Positions 1-8,404 of a stretch of 20,725 nt of DNA are shown here, piece after piece. The DNA is taken from IMG/VR virus record IMGVR_UViG_3300005882_000030, positions 1 through 20,725 of that record; one strand, 5' to 3'. The DNA is from a virus. The notes beneath the pieces are model-generated. The model saw only the letters and a program-made list of their open reading frames with translations. It did no database searches and was not told the origin of the DNA. Both the position numbers and the translations under genes were made by a program. Numbering within the stretch: the stretch's first letter is position 1; every line of letters starts with the position of its first letter.

Positions 1-324
1 TTTAAAACAATTTAAAGACGCTGCTACACCAATAGTATTATTACAACTATTACACCCTGGATCTTCATTAGAATTGCTTATAAATTCTATAAAATATATT
101 CCCCCTAATCTTTCTAAACCTAACATACTAGCTGGTATACTAAAAGATTCAAGGTTTGATTCTTGTGAAAGTAATGATGATACATCTACTGCTAAATCAT
201 AATTCTTATATGTTTCATCAGTCCATACTATGGCTGAAGTTATAATATAAGAAGGGTCAGTCTCAACTGTAACATCTATTGCAGTTTCTGTAGAATTTAT
301 TTTGAAATTTATTATATTTATCAT
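1..324 (-). CDS. Conserved crAss-like phage protein, partial (3' end outside window)
   Basis: The reading frame starts at an ATG (complement of 322-324) and stays open for 108 codons to the window edge, so the C-terminus is missing. The N-terminal half is beta-rich and hydrophilic, with the phrase AIDVTVETDPSYIITSAIVW, then a DLAVDVSSLL segment and a GIYFIEF strand. Cysteines lie at about residues 91, 94 and 106. Its shape and its place at the end of the virion-protein block resemble a protein family I remember from crAss-like phages downstream of the head genes. Its function is unknown to me; a neck, tail or virion-associated role is inferred from position only. The start codon lies only a few bases after a terminator, so expression probably relies on read-through. 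Confidence 0.7.
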   Translation of the reverse strand, partial: MINIINFKINSTETAIDVTVETDPSYIITSAIVWTDETYKNYDLAVDVSSLLSQESNLESFSIPASMLGLERLGGIYFIEFISNSNEDPGCNSCNNTIGVAASLNCFK

Positions 325-330
325 TATTCT

Positions 331-372
331 AAATAAAAAAAGGAGAGAAGAATCAACGACTCAACTCTCCTT
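331..372 (-). terminator. Rho-independent terminator after the 335-aa gene
   Basis: On the minus strand AAGGAGAG (372-365) pairs with CTCTCCTT (347-340) across a 17-nt loop and is followed by TTTTTATTT (339-331). It lies 25 bases after the stop of the 335-aa gene and only 7 bases before the ATG of the next gene. It must therefore leak, or act as an attenuator, if that gene is expressed from this transcript. Confidence 0.75.
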
Positions 373-396
373 GGTTATTATCAATTTAGTTATTTA

Positions 397-1404
397 TTAT
401 GCTTCGTCCAAATCTGCAGGAACATTTCCAGCACCTAAAATAGTGCGCAAATCTGCTAATACTAAATTAGTAGCTGCATTATTAGCTAATGTATCACTAC
501 CTTTATCAACTAAAATAGTTAATACTTTCTTTTGCTTTTCTACAGTTGGTGACTGTCTATCTTCAAAATATTTAATATGTATCACATTATAAACTCCATT
601 TGCTGAAGCATAAAATGGTACTCTATCTTGAAAATCTGCAGGCCATCCACCATATCTAGCAGCATCATACTTATAACCTTTAGCAAACCATTCTAAGTTA
701 ACTGCATATTTACCAGTTCCTTTTCCAGGGTTATTTTCAGCAGTTACTACAACTGAAGCTAATCCAGTATTAGTATGTGTCACATCTCCTGTAAGGAAAG
801 ATTTAGCATTTACATTAAATTCAATTTGTTTACCTATAATTTTTCCAGGTACTACATTTTGAACTTTTCCAGTAATAATTATTTCATCAGTACTATTAGA
901 AGCTACTACAAGCTCACTATTACCTCTACGAGATAAATTGTATTGTAATGATGCAAGTAATCCATCACGGATAGTAGTAACTGTATCTCCACTAGCAGCA
1001 CTAGTATAGAAACCTGAAACAGTTGCAAAATTCTCAGGTGATAATGTACCACCATCGTTATAAATTATACATTCTACTACATAAGTTGTGTTAGCTGTAG
1101 CTGTATCAACAGTAACAGTAACAGATTTTTGTACTTCAGCTGCATAAGTAGCTAAAATTACTTTTTCTACTTTATCAGCTTTTACGATATCTGAAAACTC
1201 ATAATTTAAGTTTTTAGATGAATCACCAGCAGTTTTTTGGTAAACTTTAAAGTTTTCACCAGCTGCTGGAGCTGTACCGTCTGCGGACAGCACTTTAATT
1301 TCTTTGTCAGAGGCAGATGCAATAAAGGTAGCTAACGTAGTCTCAGCGGCTACTGCATTACCAATAATTGGTTCTTCCACTTGTTCTGGGCCAAATACAC
1401 TCAT
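397..1404 (-). CDS. Putative virion structural protein (335 aa)
   Basis: The protein is rich in Ala, Thr and Val, with beta-strand patterns throughout, no membrane segment and almost no cysteine, as expected of a virion subunit. The C-terminal third contains NLEWFAKGYKYDAARYGG, then YNVIHIKYFEDRQSPTVEKQ and KKVLTILVDKG. I recall this arrangement (EWF, a GY.YD/GG turn, a H.KY strand, a basic ITIV strand) from abundant structural proteins of Bacteroidota phages. Codons include more G/C-ending Ala and Thr than the small genes, which would fit high expression. It is the last gene before a strong terminator. Whether it is a capsid auxiliary, tube or collar protein cannot be decided from the sequence. 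Confidence 0.65.
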   Translation of the reverse strand: MSVFGPEQVEEPIIGNAVAAETTLATFIASASDKEIKVLSADGTAPAAGENFKVYQKTAGDSSKNLNYEFSDIVKADKVEKVILATYAAEVQKSVTVTVDTATANTTYVVECIIYNDGGTLSPENFATVSGFYTSAASGDTVTTIRDGLLASLQYNLSRRGNSELVVASNSTDEIIITGKVQNVVPGKIIGKQIEFNVNAKSFLTGDVTHTNTGLASVVVTAENNPGKGTGKYAVNLEWFAKGYKYDAARYGGWPADFQDRVPFYASANGVYNVIHIKYFEDRQSPTVEKQKKVLTILVDKGSDTLANNAATNLVLADLRTILGAGNVPADLDEA

Positions 1405-1433
1405 TTTAATTTAATTTATTTAATTGTTAATTA

Positions 1434-2177
1434 TTATTCATTTCTTGAACTCATTTGAGTTCTAATTCCTACTTTATCATTTTTTTCGTAGTCAGCTGTT
1501 GCTAAATCTACTGCCCTGTCTAATATTTCATAGTGAATACTTTCACTTAATAAACAAGTTTGAGAGGTGTTACTTCCTTGTATTGTTAATCCTTCACCTG
1601 GAAAAGCTGTATCTAAATCAACTAATATTATAGGTTGAGGTAATTGTACATATCTAAATTTATATTCATCTAAAGTATATGGTGTTATTAACTCTACATT
1701 TTTATCGCCACCTTGTTCAGAATAATCCATTCTCCATATCACTGACTTATCAGGATTTTTAAATGGGTTTTTAGATTGCTTATTATATTCATCATGTGTT
1801 TTAGGTACTACATCAATATATTTACCATCAATACATTTATCATCACTACTAACTCTACCAGATTCCTGTATAATTAAAAAAGTATCATCTGGAATAGTAA
1901 AGAATTTAGAATCGTTAGACAAATTATTAGTAGAAGGTATAATAGTAGTAGACTTATGATTTTTAATTAATTCTTTCAAATCATTACGTCTTTTACTACT
2001 TTGCTCAAAACCATCTTGATATTTATTACCTTTTGGATTGAAATAATTTTTTACAATCTCCAACTGGGCTTTAGTTAGAAATACAGATTTCTCATATAAA
2101 TCTATAGGAGGAGCTGAATTACTAGCTATATTGTTATAATGTATATCAAACTGATTTGAAAACTCTTCTACTGTCAT
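1434..2177 (-). CDS. Conserved crAss-like neck or ring-type structural protein (247 aa)
   Basis: The N-terminus reads MTVEEFSNQFDIHYNN, followed by YEKSVFLTKAQLEIVKNYF, a pattern I remember from a widely conserved Bacteroidota and crAss-like phage protein near the capsid genes. Further motifs are KNPFKNPDKSVIWRMD, then a FRYVQLPQPIILVDL strand, a CLLSESIHYEILDRAVDLA helix and a short charged tail. Such proteins are thought to belong to the head-tail connector (ring proteins below the portal), but assignment to a particular ring protein is inference. The gene starts 2 bases after the stop of the 288-aa gene, so the two are almost certainly co-transcribed and probably translationally coupled. 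Confidence 0.65.
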   Translation of the reverse strand: MTVEEFSNQFDIHYNNIASNSAPPIDLYEKSVFLTKAQLEIVKNYFNPKGNKYQDGFEQSSKRRNDLKELIKNHKSTTIIPSTNNLSNDSKFFTIPDDTFLIIQESGRVSSDDKCIDGKYIDVVPKTHDEYNKQSKNPFKNPDKSVIWRMDYSEQGGDKNVELITPYTLDEYKFRYVQLPQPIILVDLDTAFPGEGLTIQGSNTSQTCLLSESIHYEILDRAVDLATADYEKNDKVGIRTQMSSRNE

Positions 2178-2179
2178 TA

Positions 2180-3046
2180 TTAAATAGCATTATCTATCTT
2201 AGCTTCTATTAAAGCTCTAACTTCTTGATTTTTATCAGAATTTAAATATCTAACTGCATTATCAAAAGTTGGTATATTTTCAGACTCACATAATTCTAAA
2301 CCATCAACTGTTGAATATTTATTACCATTTCTAATAATAACTCCACATTCTACACCTTTATTAATTAAAGCTTTAGTTTCAAAGTTAGAATCATTAACTA
2401 CTGATAAAAATTTAGCTGGAGAGTCATCTATATACTCTTCAACTTTACCTTGTATCCATTTAAGTTTTGATTTAGATGATACAGGCGCATTAGATAATAA
2501 TTTTAATATACTAACAAGTTTATCTTTATCATCTTCTATTCTAGAATAAAGCTTAAATGCATCTTTTTTAACATCTAATTTAGCTTTCTTCTCATTTGCA
2601 ACTTCTTCATTTCTTGTAATTACAAATTGTGTAGTAGATTTATCATTTCTTTCTGCCCAAGATAATGCTACATCATCAACTAATGATTCTAATAATTTAA
2701 TAGATATATAACCCATAGGGTCACTCATATCAAATTTATTACTAGCATCATCTTTAAATAACTTAACACTAAATGTTTTCCAAAAATCTTTATAGATAGA
2801 TAAATCTGTACCTAATATCTCTTCAAGATACTCTTTTTCTTCATTAGTTAAAATATTAACTAATCCTCCACTTCTTTTAAGTGGACATCTAAACGTTTTA
2901 GTAGAATTATTTAACATTCCGCCAGATATGACATGATTGTCTCCAACATTAGCAGCCATTCCTTTTTTTCTTGGAATAAACTTAACTGTCACAATTTCAT
3001 TAGGTAACTCAAATTTAGAGGACACCTTTTCTTCTTTCACTTCCAT
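2180..3046 (-). CDS. Conserved crAss-like capsid-associated protein (288 aa)
   Basis: First gene after the major capsid protein. Residues 18-50 hold IVTVKFIPRKKGMAANVGD and NHVISGGMLNNS, followed by LTNEEKEYLEEILGTDLSIY, a DFWKTFSVKLFKDD strand and DMSDPMGYISIKLL. The C-terminal half is helical, with a DSPAKFLSVVND segment and an LINKGVECGVIIRNGNKYS hairpin. I recall this order of motifs from proteins encoded next to the capsid gene in crAss-like phages, where they are presumed virion components, perhaps an auxiliary capsid or head-completion protein. The start is preceded by AAAAAAGGGAG a few bases upstream, a purine-rich stretch resembling a Shine-Dalgarno site. A terminator between the capsid gene and this one predicts lower expression than the capsid protein. 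Confidence 0.65.
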   Translation of the reverse strand: MEVKEEKVSSKFELPNEIVTVKFIPRKKGMAANVGDNHVISGGMLNNSTKTFRCPLKRSGGLVNILTNEEKEYLEEILGTDLSIYKDFWKTFSVKLFKDDASNKFDMSDPMGYISIKLLESLVDDVALSWAERNDKSTTQFVITRNEEVANEKKAKLDVKKDAFKLYSRIEDDKDKLVSILKLLSNAPVSSKSKLKWIQGKVEEYIDDSPAKFLSVVNDSNFETKALINKGVECGVIIRNGNKYSTVDGLELCESENIPTFDNAVRYLNSDKNQEVRALIEAKIDNAI

Positions 3047-3070
3047 TTTTCTCCCTTTTTTAAATTTTAA

Positions 3071-3103
3071 ACAAAATAAAGAGGTGTTTTGGGCACACCT
3101 CTT
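3071..3103 (-). terminator. Rho-independent terminator after the major capsid gene
   Basis: On the minus strand AAGAGGTGT (3103-3095) pairs perfectly with ACACCTCTT (3087-3079) around a 7-nt loop (GCCCAAA), and a U-rich TATTTTGTTT follows. It sits 23 bases after the capsid stop and 25 bases before the next start, so it probably sets the ratio of capsid to downstream proteins through partial read-through. Confidence 0.8.
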
Positions 3104-3126
3104 AAAAAGCCTATATAATTTTTATC

Positions 3127-4635
3127 TTATGTTAAGATAATTGGTTTTAATGTTGCTGTTCTAGAAGGATCTTTTACCATCGCTCCACTACCCCACATTG
3201 CTGTCATGATAGCTGAATCTTCCATATGTTGCATAACTCCACCTCTACGTCCTGTGAATGGATCTCTAATACCAGCTTTATAACCACGTAACTCATCGTC
3301 ACCTCTTACTTTAATTTTCTGGATATTAGGCTCTTCCATAGAACCAATGTAAAGAATGTCATATCTGTAAGATTCTGCTACACCACCATCTGGATGTAAT
3401 ACTTTATTTCTTACTTTATCATCATACATTGGGTCAACTTCTAGCATTACATGAATGTTATTAGGAGCTTTCCATTCAGTGAATTGGAACCCACCTACAA
3501 ATGCATTAGAATGAAACTTAGAAGTAGTCTTATTAATAGCATTAGAATTAGTATTATCAAATCCTACGCCTGTCCAACCAGAAGCTTCAGCTGTTGCAGC
3601 TTTATGGAACTGAGCAGCTCCTCTTTCTCCTGTACGTAGCATAAACTTACGTTCACCCCAATCTAATTTACCTTCTGATAATTCATATAAAGCATCTTCC
3701 AACATTGATATTGTAAAGATATTATATGTAGAGCTATTAGATACTTCCATTTGCTCTCTAATACCAGATCCAGCTTTAATTTCAATATTTGAATTACCTT
3801 TATTTAAGAATCTACCGTTTTCATCTCTGTTGGTTTTACCAAACATTAATGTTTTAGATTTAATTCTAGATAAAGCTTTTTCAAACTGCCAGTATACCTC
3901 TTGCATCCAAGTTACAGATTTATGTGTTTTACCTGTATTAGGATCTCTAGTTTCAATAGCTGCGAAATAGAAAGGTTTAGTTTTACAATCAATCATTGCT
4001 CCTGAAACTTTATGTTCCATACGTAAAGTAGAAACAGAGTTTCTCATTAAGTAAGGAGAAGTGAATTGAATGTCAGCACCACGAGTAGATAATTCATCTT
4101 CAACGTAAGCAGATTCAATACTAAATCTTACACCTGCAACTAAATCAGAACCTGGTACACCACCTAAAGTTTCTTGTCCACCCCAGATTTCAGCTTCATA
4201 CACATAGTTTCCACCTTCTTCATAAGGCTCTTCTAATAATCTATATTGATAATCATCTGGTTTATTACCAGCAATTACATGCACTTTAGAGAAATACTTT
4301 TCTCCAAATACAAGTTCAATACGTGTTCTAGCTGCACCTACTCCAGTATCGCTATCTTGTACTACAGCACCTGCATACCTAGCTTCTACTAAAGCAATGT
4401 TTCTTTCATCACTACCTACTACTTTCCATACGAAATCATCTGAACTGTCAAGAACTTTTTCTGGAAATAAAGATAATGTTGTATCTAAATTTTTCATTCC
4501 AGAGTTTTGTAATAGCACAGTTGTAAGTGGTGATACTAATTGTGGCTGACTTCCAAAGATAGCCCCAATATGATTTTTTAATGTTAATCCTGACCAAGAC
4601 TTACCTTTGGTCATTACAAATTTTCCAATTGACAT
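3127..4635 (-). CDS. Major capsid protein, crAss-like family
   Basis: The 502-residue length matches crAss-like major capsid proteins (about 490-500). The N-terminus has WSGLTLKNHIGAIFGSQPQ and SGMKNLDTTLSLFPEKVLD, followed by a VVGSDERNIALVEAR strand. The middle has IQFTSPYLMRNSVSTLRMEH, then MLEDALYELSEGKLDWGER and FMLRTGERGAAQFHKAA. The C-terminal third has KFHSNAFVGGFQFTEWKAPN, MLEVDPMYDDKVRNKVLHPD, GGVAESYRYDILYIGSMEEP, and the ending DPSRTATLKPIIL. These blocks, in this order, match the crAssphage capsid protein as I remember it. The fold is expected to be HK97-like, forming the icosahedral shell. It follows the scaffold gene and is closed by a strong terminator. No frameshift or inserted element is visible. 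Confidence 0.95.
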   Translation of the reverse strand: MSIGKFVMTKGKSWSGLTLKNHIGAIFGSQPQLVSPLTTVLLQNSGMKNLDTTLSLFPEKVLDSSDDFVWKVVGSDERNIALVEARYAGAVVQDSDTGVGAARTRIELVFGEKYFSKVHVIAGNKPDDYQYRLLEEPYEEGGNYVYEAEIWGGQETLGGVPGSDLVAGVRFSIESAYVEDELSTRGADIQFTSPYLMRNSVSTLRMEHKVSGAMIDCKTKPFYFAAIETRDPNTGKTHKSVTWMQEVYWQFEKALSRIKSKTLMFGKTNRDENGRFLNKGNSNIEIKAGSGIREQMEVSNSSTYNIFTISMLEDALYELSEGKLDWGERKFMLRTGERGAAQFHKAATAEASGWTGVGFDNTNSNAINKTTSKFHSNAFVGGFQFTEWKAPNNIHVMLEVDPMYDDKVRNKVLHPDGGVAESYRYDILYIGSMEEPNIQKIKVRGDDELRGYKAGIRDPFTGRRGGVMQHMEDSAIMTAMWGSGAMVKDPSRTATLKPIILT

Positions 4636-4663
4636 AATTAATTAATTTCTGTTTATTATTATT

Positions 4664-5815
4664 TTATATTACTATTTCTGATCCAATACCGCCATAACTT
4701 TCAGGATCTGCCATAAATGTTGGCTTATTACCTTCATTTTTAAATGAAGTTTGTCTTAATGAATTTTCTAAATCACTAGCAGCTTTACTTTTACTTTTTA
4801 TGATAAGTTTAGAAAAATCTTTAAATCCATTTGTTAACTCGTATAAGTAATAAAGTTTAGTATCAAATTCTATAGGATTTTCTCTACGTTCTCGCATTAA
4901 CTTATTTTCAGCTACTCCATTTGGAGATGTTCCTACAATTTTAGTTATGCTATTATAAACTTTATCTTGTATATTTTTATCTAATTTAATACCCTCAATG
5001 ATTTCTTTTTCTCTATAAATAGAATTTTTTAAATCATTATCAATTTTTTCTTGTTGAGCATTTTGTCTAGCTAATTCTGCAGCTCTTTCCTCTTTTACTT
5101 TTTCTAATTGAATTGACTGTAATTCTTTTAAACTAGCTAAAGATAATTTAGCATCTTCTAAAATAGCATCTTCTCCTAAATCTATTGTCTTTTCCAATAT
5201 ACGTAAAGCTCTTGCTTCTGATATACCTTGACTTATATAATCTTGAAGAATTATATTTTTACTTAATTCAATATCATTTTCTAAAACTTCATCAGTTACA
5301 GATTCTAATGTCTGTATGTTATTCTGATGTTGTTGATATTCTAATAGACTTACTCCTTTATCTAAAGCTTCTACACCTTCTTCTCCTATAGTCTCAATTA
5401 ATCTTTGTCTAGCTTGATTTGATATTTCAGCTTTAAACACTTCTGTTAAAGAATCAATATCTTCAATTTTAGACTCTTCTAGATTTAGAGAAGGTAACAA
5501 TCCTTTTTCTGCTAAAACAGTTGCAAAGGAAGAATATAAGTTGGGAGAAGTTGCATCTTGTTCAGAATCATCACCTTCTTCATCTAAATCTTCACTTTGG
5601 CTACTATCTCCAGAATCCTCATCGTCTTCTTCACCGTCGTGATCTATATTTTCATCATTAGTATCTTTTTCAGAACTATCATCAGTTGAATCGTTATTTA
5701 CGTCTTCATCTGTATTATCTTCATTAAGATATTCATCTAGGCCGCTTATGTCGCCATCAATATTTAATTGAACATTCTCTTGTGAGAACATTCCCATTTC
5801 TAAATCTTCATCCAT
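4664..5815 (-). CDS. Putative head scaffolding protein (383 aa)
   Basis: Residues 28-90 are an extremely acidic, low-complexity stretch of Asp, Glu, Ser and Asn. After that comes NLYSSFATVLAEKGLLPSLN, a patch typical of phage scaffold proteins, then long helices with coiled-coil character (about residues 190-270, many Glu/Lys/Leu heptads) and a basic stretch near 345-360. The extreme C-terminus reads DPESYGGIGSEIVI. The gene lies exactly between portal and capsid genes, the usual position of the internal scaffold that templates procapsid assembly and is then lost. No protease motif is visible in it or next to it. The assignment rests on composition and position. It is the first gene after a promoter, with AAAGGGAGAAAACA just before its ATG. 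Confidence 0.75.
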   Translation of the reverse strand: MDEDLEMGMFSQENVQLNIDGDISGLDEYLNEDNTDEDVNNDSTDDSSEKDTNDENIDHDGEEDDEDSGDSSQSEDLDEEGDDSEQDATSPNLYSSFATVLAEKGLLPSLNLEESKIEDIDSLTEVFKAEISNQARQRLIETIGEEGVEALDKGVSLLEYQQHQNNIQTLESVTDEVLENDIELSKNIILQDYISQGISEARALRILEKTIDLGEDAILEDAKLSLASLKELQSIQLEKVKEERAAELARQNAQQEKIDNDLKNSIYREKEIIEGIKLDKNIQDKVYNSITKIVGTSPNGVAENKLMRERRENPIEFDTKLYYLYELTNGFKDFSKLIIKSKSKAASDLENSLRQTSFKNEGNKPTFMADPESYGGIGSEIVI

Positions 5816-5836
5816 TGTTTTCTCCCTTTAATTACA

Positions 5837-5868
5837 CAAATATAATAATTTTTATTATAAAAGTCAAT
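5837..5868 (-). promoter_or_regulatory. Bacteroidota-type promoter before the scaffold and capsid genes
   Basis: On the minus strand the -7 element TATATTTG (5844-5837) fits TAnnTTTG exactly. ATTG (5868-5865) lies 20 bases upstream, a near match to the -33 element TTTG. The same 20-base spacing occurs in the two promoters near 16.7 and 17.5 kb. Start of transcription would be near 5830, giving a leader of about 15 bases before the scaffold ATG. Confidence 0.6.
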
Positions 5869-5910
5869 AAAACTTTTAATTATTTTTTTTTTAACACCAT
5901 TAACTAATAG

Positions 5911-8298
5911 CTATTTCTGTGTTGCTTTCTTTTGTTTTGAAACAGCAATCTTCTTATCTTCTTTCTCCATTTTATCTTTATGCATCTTCATAGCATCATC
6001 AAGACTTCTAATTTTAATAAGTTTTTCTTCTCTAGCTTTAGCTTTATCTAATTCAAATTTTTCTTGATCCAAATTATCAACTATACCATCTTCAGAATTT
6101 AATTCTTTAGCTAGTTCTGCAATATAAATCTTAGTTTCATTATCTCTTTGATTCATTATATCTTCTAATTGTAATTTAGATTGCTCTAACTGCATTGCTT
6201 GTTCTTGAGCTTGTTGAGCTAATTTATTACTATCTTCTTGAGCTTTAGCATTTCTCTCATTAACTTTATCTTCAGCTAATTCAAGTTTACGTCTCATATC
6301 AGATAAACTAGGACTAAAGTATATATCCATTATAGTGGACATTCCTCCACCATTTTGCATAAATGCTTGAGCGTTTTGTTTTAACATGTTTTCTAATTCT
6401 ACAGCTTTAGAAGAACTAGTAGCAGTTAAACCATAATCACACTCTGCAAATTCATTACCATCTATATTAAGTATTTCTATTGATTGATCATCTAATATAT
6501 ACTGAACTTTTTTATTTTGACCCCTAAGAGCTATTTTAGCAGTTTCTAAGAATGCATTTAAAACTCTTAATTTAACTTTCTCATGTGTATGAAACCAATA
6601 TTCTGTAATATGACTAGATTGATTAACAGATCTTTCAACACCAGAAGCTGTTTCATTTTGGTGGATTGCACCTTCTCTTTGTTTAGAAACACCTGCTATT
6701 TCAGACATTTCCATTTTAATAAATTCTAATAGTTGGATATGTTGCTGAATATAAGTACCAGTCTCCATATCAATAGCTCGTCCACCTTGAGTGTTCATGC
6801 TACCAGCTAACTTACCAGTTGCAGCTCCTTGATTACCTTCTTTAAAACTATCTATTACTGCTATCTTATTGACAATAGCAAAATGTAACCATTTCTCTAT
6901 TTCCCAGTTATCTGGTACTTTAGCTAAATCTAATTCAAATATTTTACCATAGTTAGTTGATATAGCTTTGTTAAGTCTATCCCAAATAACATCATACATA
7001 TATTGATAGTTTTTCATTCTATCAATAAGAGATATAGCTTTACCTTGATTAGTATTATATATTTGACCTATAATACCTGGATGACAATAAGATGGATTAT
7101 TAAGTTTATTATATTGTACTTCTTTAGGTTTCATATTAATATAAATATCCTTACCTATTTTAGTACCTTCCCACCATTCATTAACCCACATAGAAGTGGA
7201 TTCTTCACCTAATGCTTCATTAGGAATATATTCCTCAGACATTATCTTATATTCTACATCTCCTTCTTCAGTATAATATTTTACATTCTGAATTTTTTTA
7301 AGTGATTTCCAATATACTCTAAATACACGTATGTTACCATTCTCATCTGTAAAATCTGATGAAAATCTATGACCATTAATCTCAGCTAATCCAAACATAG
7401 AGTCTATAAATGGATTGCCTTGGTTATCTAAAGCATCTCTTAATAATGTATGATTGTTATCATCATCTGAATAATTACTACCAGACCTACCCATTGTAGT
7501 ATAATCTTGTATGTAATCTATATCAGCAGGTTTTAATTCATGATGATAATAATCTATAATTCTACCTGGTGACCAATGATCCTCAATTATAATTAAGGAT
7601 GAATCTTCTATTCTATCAGAATTTCCAGATCTAACAGTATAAACTTTTAAAGGGTTTAGTTCTGTTAATACAGGTTCTTTATGAACTATTTCTACTTGAT
7701 ATATTTCTTCTGCTACTAATAAAGCATTTTTAAAACCTTTTAAGAATAAAGTATCAAACTCTTGTTCTTTCCAATAATGTCTTAAAATTTGATTAGCCAT
7801 CTTTTCTCTAAGATCTTGCCAATCATACTTCATATAATCCTCTAACTTCTTTAATTCTTGCTCTAATTCCTCTTTTTCATATCTCTCTTGTAATATAGAA
7901 GATAATCTAGAAAATAATTCTTTTTTCCTAGTTTCTTCTTTATAAGATACTGCTTCTGGATTAGTGACAGCTATCCTCCAATCAAATCTACGTTTAGATT
8001 CTTCACCTACTAATAGATCAATTTTAGGAACTATGATAGGATGATGAGGTAAATTATCTGGTATAAAAGATGCGTTTAATTGATATGGGTTAACCACATC
8101 AACTAAATCTCTTATATCAACTTTACCATCATATAAGTTTAAATTAATAACTTTATTAGTTAAACTTTTACGTACAGTCTCATTATGATAAAAAGAATAT
8201 CTATCTGCATAATCGATATTATCCTTTCTCCACTGTTTAGTTTTCTGTTTATAAGTCTTCCTTTGTGAAGGTTGATTTTGTGTAAGTATTCTTGTCAT
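5911..8298 (-). CDS. Portal protein, crAss-like
   Basis: The 795-residue protein forms, by family, the dodecameric ring at the capsid vertex through which DNA is packaged and ejected. The N-terminal region has DRYSFYHNETVRKSLTNKVI, NLNLYDGKVDIRDLVDVVNP and IIVPKIDLLVGEESKRRFDW, the kind of clip and wing segments I remember from crAss-like portals. The middle part carries ISLIDRMKNYQYMYDVIWDR, then an MEMSEIAGVSKQREGAIHQN segment with NETASGVERSVNQSS, typical of a portal stem. Residues 668-795 form a long, highly charged coiled coil rich in Gln, Glu and Lys, which would be the barrel or C-terminal extension. The gene lies between terminase and scaffold. About 105 AT-rich bases separate it from the terminase stop; there I see only a weak TATATTTA box and no convincing promoter. 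Confidence 0.88.
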   Translation of the reverse strand: MTRILTQNQPSQRKTYKQKTKQWRKDNIDYADRYSFYHNETVRKSLTNKVINLNLYDGKVDIRDLVDVVNPYQLNASFIPDNLPHHPIIVPKIDLLVGEESKRRFDWRIAVTNPEAVSYKEETRKKELFSRLSSILQERYEKEELEQELKKLEDYMKYDWQDLREKMANQILRHYWKEQEFDTLFLKGFKNALLVAEEIYQVEIVHKEPVLTELNPLKVYTVRSGNSDRIEDSSLIIIEDHWSPGRIIDYYHHELKPADIDYIQDYTTMGRSGSNYSDDDNNHTLLRDALDNQGNPFIDSMFGLAEINGHRFSSDFTDENGNIRVFRVYWKSLKKIQNVKYYTEEGDVEYKIMSEEYIPNEALGEESTSMWVNEWWEGTKIGKDIYINMKPKEVQYNKLNNPSYCHPGIIGQIYNTNQGKAISLIDRMKNYQYMYDVIWDRLNKAISTNYGKIFELDLAKVPDNWEIEKWLHFAIVNKIAVIDSFKEGNQGAATGKLAGSMNTQGGRAIDMETGTYIQQHIQLLEFIKMEMSEIAGVSKQREGAIHQNETASGVERSVNQSSHITEYWFHTHEKVKLRVLNAFLETAKIALRGQNKKVQYILDDQSIEILNIDGNEFAECDYGLTATSSSKAVELENMLKQNAQAFMQNGGGMSTIMDIYFSPSLSDMRRKLELAEDKVNERNAKAQEDSNKLAQQAQEQAMQLEQSKLQLEDIMNQRDNETKIYIAELAKELNSEDGIVDNLDQEKFELDKAKAREEKLIKIRSLDDAMKMHKDKMEKEDKKIAVSKQKKATQK

Positions 8299-8404
8299 AA
8301 TCTGTAAATATAATAAATTATATTTAATAAACCTATTTTAAATAAAATTATTCTTAATTTATTATTCATTAAATAATAGCTAAAAAGTATTAGTTATTGA
8401 TGTA

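Noticed and set aside
302-592. Plus-strand 96-codon frame, and similar opposite-strand frames over 3451-3639, 5185-5391, 11453-11740, 13406-13729 and 14953-15348
   Set aside because: They are shadows of well-supported minus-strand genes, rich in Leu/Ile/Phe/Ser runs produced by reading AT-rich coding DNA backwards.
8299-8404. Terminator or promoter in the terminase-portal gap
   Set aside because: The hairpin AATAACTAA/TTAGCTATT has a mismatch and no U-tract, and TATATTTA lacks a matching upstream box.
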